Shown: piece by piece, positions 38,329-41,326 of the stretch | Position numbering within the stretch: position 1 is the stretch's first letter | How the letters are laid out: the number at the start of each line of letters is the position of its first letter | From: a virus | IMG/VR virus record: IMGVR_UViG_3300006736_000017 | Span: 1-41,326 of that record | DNA: 41,326 bases | Strand: one strand, 5' to 3' | Made by a program: the position numbers and the translations under genes | The notes under the pieces: model-generated | What the model saw: the letters and a program-made list of their open reading frames with translations, nothing else | Told to the model about the DNA's origin: nothing | Databases searched by the model: none

Positions 38329-39150
38329 TTATGCGACACGCCGGACAAATCCGGTGGTGTCCTTGGTTGCGGGGCCTTTTGCGTACAAGGCGATCCAATG
38401 CCCCGGCGGATCGTCAAACCTAATGTCGTCGTTGTCGCCGGAGATGACGGGGTAACCCATCCACCCGCCGGCATCGAGCAGCCGCTGAACAGCCGCCTTC
38501 GCCGCCGCCCTGGTCGTACCACCCTCGGACGAAAACACCGCCGCAGCGTTGTACCCAGCCCTCAGGTACTGGAGGGCGTGCTGCATGGACGACTCGCCCT
38601 CGCTCAGGCTGTAGGTGAGGTGGTAGTTCGACGACACCTTCCTGTATTCAAGCGGCCACTTCGAGTAGTCGTAGAAGGTCAGGTTGGGGAACTCGTCCAC
38701 AATCCCAGACCTCTCCCACGGAACGTCGCTCGTCCCGTTCAACCGAACCGCGGGCTTCATCCCCTTGACCCCAGCCAGATAGATGTGCTGGTTCAACTCC
38801 ATGCGGAGCTGGTCAAGGAACACATCGGGGAACAACTTCCACAGGGCGGTCTTCGATACCCGACAGACGTAAGCCGTGTTGGTAACTAGTTGTCCGGTCT
38901 TATTGATACAGACCGAGGCACAGTTCGTGGCGAACGGACAGGTATTGAACCCCGACTCGTAGGCCGGGGCCAGGTGCATGATCGCAGTCAGCACCCCCTC
39001 CTTGTTTCCTTTCTCCACCTTCAAGTTCGAGCCCAACAGCTTTCGCAGTCGGCCCGACTTCGTGAACTGAAGCTGGTGTTGTAGGTTGCTTGCATCTACG
39101 TCGACCCCGATGGGGCCGAGCACTTCTCTCGCTCTGTCAGTAATCCTCAT
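38329..39150 (-). CDS. GP88/DUF7227-like conserved phage protein with Cys cluster
   Basis: 273 residues from the ATG at 39150, with GGAAGGAGAAAGCC upstream. The sequence matches a widespread phage family by motif order: HLAPAYESGFNTCPFATNCA with C71, C77 and C81, C96 in VCRVSK, then VRLNGTSDVPWE (135-146), FYDYSKWP (159-166), NYHLTYSLSEGE (175-186) and GDNDDIRFDDPPG (238-250). The cysteines may hold an Fe-S cluster. The function is not known to me; the name refers to a phage gene-88-type family. It is the largest gene in the leftward accessory set apart from the methyltransferase. Confidence 0.7.
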   Translation of the reverse strand: MRITDRAREVLGPIGVDVDASNLQHQLQFTKSGRLRKLLGSNLKVEKGNKEGVLTAIMHLAPAYESGFNTCPFATNCASVCINKTGQLVTNTAYVCRVSKTALWKLFPDVFLDQLRMELNQHIYLAGVKGMKPAVRLNGTSDVPWERSGIVDEFPNLTFYDYSKWPLEYRKVSSNYHLTYSLSEGESSMQHALQYLRAGYNAAAVFSSEGGTTRAAAKAAVQRLLDAGGWMGYPVISGDNDDIRFDDPPGHWIALYAKGPATKDTTGFVRRVA

Positions 39151-39175
39151 GGCTTTCTCCTTCCTGAGGTGTTGT

Positions 39176-39481
39176 CTAGCTAGATGCCCATCCAAAGAAC
39201 AGGTACTTCCCTTCGCCTCCCTTCTCCATGCCGTACATGACGCAGCCAGCGGGGCCCCACTTGTCTTCGACGCGGGGGTCGTCGCTGTTGACCAGGTCTT
39301 CCGCGTACTTGACCGGGTCTGTGTCGATGGGGAGGCCGATGAGGACAAAGTCGTGCTTCTCGGCAACGGTCCCGGTGTACCCGGCGTGACCGTGGTCGTA
39401 CCGAGCTCGCTCGACAGCCTTGTCGAAGGCCTCCTTGGCGGTCTTTCCGACCGATTCCGTTATGAACATGTTCGCACCCAT
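39176..39481 (-). CDS. conserved phage hypothetical protein
   Basis: 101 residues, GGAG seven bases before the ATG. Motifs GKTAKEAFDKAVERARYDHG, HGHAGYTGTVAEKHDF and DKWGPAGC followed by FFGWASS belong to a small family seen in many phages, which contains a TGTxxEK turn. No enzyme motif is evident. It is the first gene after an internal promoter with an operator-like palindrome, so it may be separately regulated from the genes upstream. Confidence 0.7.
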   Translation of the reverse strand: MGANMFITESVGKTAKEAFDKAVERARYDHGHAGYTGTVAEKHDFVLIGLPIDTDPVKYAEDLVNSDDPRVEDKWGPAGCVMYGMEKGGEGKYLFFGWASS

Positions 39482-39505
39482 ATCTAATCTCCTATCCTAG
39501 GCGAT

Positions 39506-39536
39506 AGTATGCCACAGAGGTTGACCCATGTCAACC
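39506..39536 (-). promoter_or_regulatory. internal leftward promoter with palindrome over -35
   Basis: On the minus strand a perfect TTGACA (39529-39534) lies 17 bases before CATACT (39506-39511, four of six matches to TATAAT). A palindrome of 7-base arms, GGTTGAC (39519-39525) and GTCAACC (39530-39536) with a 4-base centre, covers the -35 box, as an operator would. It would drive the gene at 39176 and those after it. Start point about 39499. Confidence 0.65.
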
Positions 39537-39564
39537 CCTATGGGCACACTGGTTGTTGGTTGGT

Positions 39565-39822
39565 TTAGGGCTTGGCTGGGTAGCGCGGGTAGCCCCGGAT
39601 TGGCGTCACTTCCTTGTGGATCTCCACGAACTCGGGACGCTTGCCGTGCTTGTCCTGGTAGGCCTTGACGAAGGCGACAGCATCGCAGTCCTCCTCAAGG
39701 TAGGCGAGGCCTCCTCTCTGGTATGAGTAGCCCGTGATCTCGCCGTCGATCCCCAACTCGGTGAGCATCTTCCTGGGGACCTCGAGCCACCCGTGTCCTG
39801 GGTCTGTGTGAAACGTAAACAT
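39565..39822 (-). CDS. conserved small protein
   Basis: 85 residues, GGAAGGAG before the ATG. The opening FHTDPGHGWLEVPRKMLTEL and the middle YSYQRGGLAYLEEDCDA are hallmarks of a small family found in phages and some bacteria, with a Gly-His-Gly-Trp-Leu turn and an acidic Cys at the end. Function unknown. The gene follows its neighbour after one base. Confidence 0.7.
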   Translation of the reverse strand: MFTFHTDPGHGWLEVPRKMLTELGIDGEITGYSYQRGGLAYLEEDCDAVAFVKAYQDKHGKRPEFVEIHKEVTPIRGYPRYPAKP

Positions 39823-39823
39823 G

Positions 39824-40159
39824 TCAGTCTCCTTCCGTGACTAGGTGAATTAGGCTCAGGCTTTGGAATATCTCCGTTGGGAGGTCTCCCCAAGAGAGCC
39901 CTCCGGTGACTAGATACCTCTTGCCGTCGATGTGAACGTCGGCCAGCTCCCTGGAGGGGGAACAGAAGACCTCGTCAATGGCGTCCTTGAGCAGCTCCAC
40001 GGGATCTTGGCCCGACCGCTCGTCGTCGCTACAGAAGTCAAGCGTCTCAAGCACGTAGAGGCGTTCATCCTCCGATATCGACTCGGCCCGTCCTTTCAGT
40101 AGGTCGATGTCCACGTTCTCTGGGACTCTTGCGAATGTGATCAGCATGTCGGCACCCAT
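39824..40159 (-). CDS. conserved small protein
   Basis: 111 residues, GGAGG five bases before the ATG. It begins MGADMLITFARVPENVDIDL and contains TGGLSWGDLPTEIFQSL, a motif shared by a family of small phage and actinobacterial proteins of unknown function. The acidic middle (SISEDERLYVLETLDFCS) is helical. Follows its neighbour after one base, so it is in the same operon. Confidence 0.65.
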   Translation of the reverse strand: MGADMLITFARVPENVDIDLLKGRAESISEDERLYVLETLDFCSDDERSGQDPVELLKDAIDEVFCSPSRELADVHIDGKRYLVTGGLSWGDLPTEIFQSLSLIHLVTEGD

Positions 40160-40160
40160 C

Positions 40161-40427
40161 TCAGCCTCCGTTCACGGGGAAGGTGAGGTCCTCGTGGCCT
40201 GCCGACTGGCCGAACAGAGCCCCGCCGTCGTTACCCTCGTCGTCCGCAGAGGGGAAGATCATCGACCCGTCAGTGAACTCAATGACGACGGGTCGACTGT
40301 ACTCCCAGCCCAGGTGTACAGCCTCGTCCCCGGTCATCCAACTGACAGCCTTGATCGTCTTTCCGACGAGGTGCTTCTTGGCGTAGTCCATCCAGTACTT
40401 CGTTTGTTCCTTCTTGTTCTTGAACAT
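40161..40427 (-). CDS. conserved small protein
   Basis: 88 residues, GGAAGGAG before the ATG. Contains VGKTIKAVSWMTGDEAVHLG, RPVVIEFTDGSMIFPSADDE and GNDGGALFGQ, a pattern known from small phage proteins with an antiparallel sheet and a final DDEGNDGGAL turn. Function unknown. Confidence 0.65.
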   Translation of the reverse strand: MFKNKKEQTKYWMDYAKKHLVGKTIKAVSWMTGDEAVHLGWEYSRPVVIEFTDGSMIFPSADDEGNDGGALFGQSAGHEDLTFPVNGG

Positions 40428-40457
40428 CTCTGTTCTCCTTCCTATTGGTTGTGCCCG

Positions 40458-40811
40458 TTACTTGGGCGAGAAGCCGCTCTTCAGGCGCTTATGCACCGTC
40501 TTGAGTGCGGCTATTAGCAACTCAACCCTGTGCATGACTTCCGTCTCGCCCAGGTCTGAGTCGTATGCGTCGTCAGTCCACTGGTGCAGGCTGACGAGGT
40601 GGTTGTCGAGCTCGGTTCCATCCCAAGCCCACAGGCAGGACCCGACACATGACACACAGGTGTCGTCCTCCATCTTGTCCGGTGGGTTCGCGTCTCCGCA
40701 TGTCCCGCACACTTCGCAGTCACACGTTGTCGTCCCGCTTGCGTGGAACTGCTTCCCGCAGGCGCCGCATGTGTGCCAGTAGCAGTCCCAGTCGTCAGGT
40801 ACGTTTCTCAT
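40458..40811 (-). CDS. Cys-rich putative zinc protein (10 Cys)
   Basis: 117 residues, GAAGGAGAAGAG before the ATG. Ten cysteines (C10, 15, 18, 30, 32, 35, 38, 52, 55, 59) fall in the first 60 residues with CGACGKQFH and CDCEVCGTCG clusters; the rest (61-117) is a Leu-rich helical domain (HRVELLIAALKTVHKRL). It could hold two or three zinc ions. Its stop lies 30 bases before the next gene. It may bind nucleic acid or interact with a host protein; unknown. Confidence 0.65.
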   Translation of the reverse strand: MRNVPDDWDCYWHTCGACGKQFHASGTTTCDCEVCGTCGDANPPDKMEDDTCVSCVGSCLWAWDGTELDNHLVSLHQWTDDAYDSDLGETEVMHRVELLIAALKTVHKRLKSGFSPK

Positions 40812-40912
40812 GCCTCTTCTCCTTCTGTCATGCGCTCAAGGTCAGCAAGGGACGCTGCCGTGAACTCCTCTGGGGTTCCCCCCGTCAGGATCTCGTCTGC
40901 TCGCTCTCTCAT
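40808..40912 (-). CDS. 34-residue hypothetical protein
   Basis: A short gene from the ATG at 40912 with GAGGAAGC upstream; the stop overlaps the next start (ATGA). Acidic, helical sequence (RERADEILTGGTPEEFTAAS and ADLERMTEGEEA). It is placed here because of the two coupled ends and the good start site, although its size is below normal cut-offs. Confidence 0.5.
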   Translation of the reverse strand: MRERADEILTGGTPEEFTAASLADLERMTEGEEA

Positions 40913-41253
40913 GCTTCCTCCGAGGTTGCGTTGTTGATGGTTGCGTCAATCGCATCCAGCGCGTCGGACAGGCTTTCGTGAAAGTCATCTCCGGGCTGCC
41001 AGTTGCACACAAGCGAGTCCGATATGCTTGCCCTCACCGCCCTCAGTACAGCCAACATCTCAGGCGCGGCGACTATGAGTCTGGCGTTTGCTTGGGCTGC
41101 GGGGTCGTTGCCGGCAGGGCCCCCGCGAGGGATGTGGACGACCATACCGTCGTCCTTGTCCACGACGTGGGCGTCATCCCCCGGCCTCCCTGAAGCCCAA
41201 CCCCTGCGGTCCTCTATTTTCCAGGGCCCAGGTGAGTGTTCGTTGTTACTCAT
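40909..41253 (-). CDS. HTPGPW-type conserved phage protein
   Basis: 114 residues, GGAAGGAGAAGAG before the ATG. EHSPGPWKIEDR near the start and NARLIVAAPEMLAVL at about 56-70 identify it with a large family of small phage proteins with SPGPW/HTPGPW openings and a 'NARLIAAAPELL' helix. The biochemical role is not known. Part of the leftward accessory operon; it overlaps the 34-residue gene by ATGA. Confidence 0.7.
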   Translation of the reverse strand: MSNNEHSPGPWKIEDRRGWASGRPGDDAHVVDKDDGMVVHIPRGGPAGNDPAAQANARLIVAAPEMLAVLRAVRASISDSLVCNWQPGDDFHESLSDALDAIDATINNATSEEA

Positions 41254-41326
41254 TCCTCTTCTCCTTCCTTGTCGCCAACCAGGGATCTGGCAGCGTCAAC
41301 AGCCCCCCGGAGGTTCGATACAAAGC
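41250..41326 (-). CDS. partial hypothetical gene (C-terminal end)
   Basis: The frame runs off the right edge and ends at TGA overlapping the next start (ATGA). The visible end reads FVSNLRGAVDAARSLVGDKE followed by GEEE. It is acidic and helical. Only the final 25 codons are visible, so nothing can be said about function. Confidence 0.55.
   Translation of the reverse strand, partial: FVSNLRGAVDAARSLVGDKEGEEE

Noticed and set aside
38329-39366. Longer form (345 residues) of the GP88-like gene
   Set aside because: The extra 72 residues lie over the next gene and are Ser/Thr/Arg-rich noise; the ATG at 39150 has a strong ribosome site.

Overview
This window looks like part of a tailed-phage genome of podovirus type. 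About 41 kb is packed almost without gaps, in four transcription blocks. The virion block has scaffold, capsid, decoration, neck-adaptor and nozzle-like genes, followed by a set of very large internal (ejection) proteins. I see no sheath, tail tube or tape-measure gene. The large terminase and portal genes are not here and probably lie beyond the left edge. Base composition is GC-rich, GTG and TTG starts occur, and Shine-Dalgarno sites are strong. The lysis genes include an endolysin with a peptidoglycan-binding domain and small one-helix membrane proteins, which fits a Gram-negative host. The host is not identifiable; Asp-rich DDDDS tails at 26.1-26.4 kb resemble low-complexity segments of some delta-proteobacterial proteins, which is only a weak hint.

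Layout. (1) 1-27.7 kb, rightward: head genes (scaffold, major capsid, decoration protein), neck/tail (adaptor 3846, nozzle 5196), three overlapping fibre-like genes (7808-9992), and four internal virion proteins ending in a 3204-residue giant (13856-23470). Small beta-rich structural genes follow, then a lysis cassette (24804-26250) and more small genes, including a protamine-like peptide. (2) 27.7-31.5 kb, leftward: a recombination operon encoding a zinc ribbon, Cas4/RecB-like Fe-S nuclease, Sak4-like RecA-fold ATPase, SSB with an acidic tip and RuvC-like resolvase, followed by small zinc-binding proteins. (3) 31.6-34.1 kb, rightward: a Cro-like regulator, a replisome organiser and a DnaB-like helicase. 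(4) 34.2-41.3 kb, leftward: an HTH protein, an orphan cytosine-5 DNA methyltransferase and about 18 small accessory genes, many Cys-rich.

Control. Blocks 2 and 3 leave from face-to-face sigma70-type promoters whose -35 boxes are only 4 bp apart. The Cro-like gene is the first gene of one arm, so the site looks like a switch. A second promoter at 39.5 kb has a 7-bp-arm palindrome over its -35 box. Blocks 1/2 and 3/4 meet head-on: the first junction shares stop-codon bases, the second is an 85-bp G-run tract. Adjacent genes are mostly coupled by ATGA, TAATG or TAGTG overlaps. I found no integrase, tRNA, rRNA, CRISPR array or insertion sequence.

The most unusual content is the giant ejection protein, whose middle is a chain of unrelated domains, one of them ParB/sulfiredoxin-like, separated by near-identical Pro/Ala linkers. 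Also notable are the mutually exclusive promoter pair, a 140-bp out-of-frame gene overlap, a telomere-like G-quadruplex repeat inside a small gene, and a dense set of tiny Cys-rich proteins.
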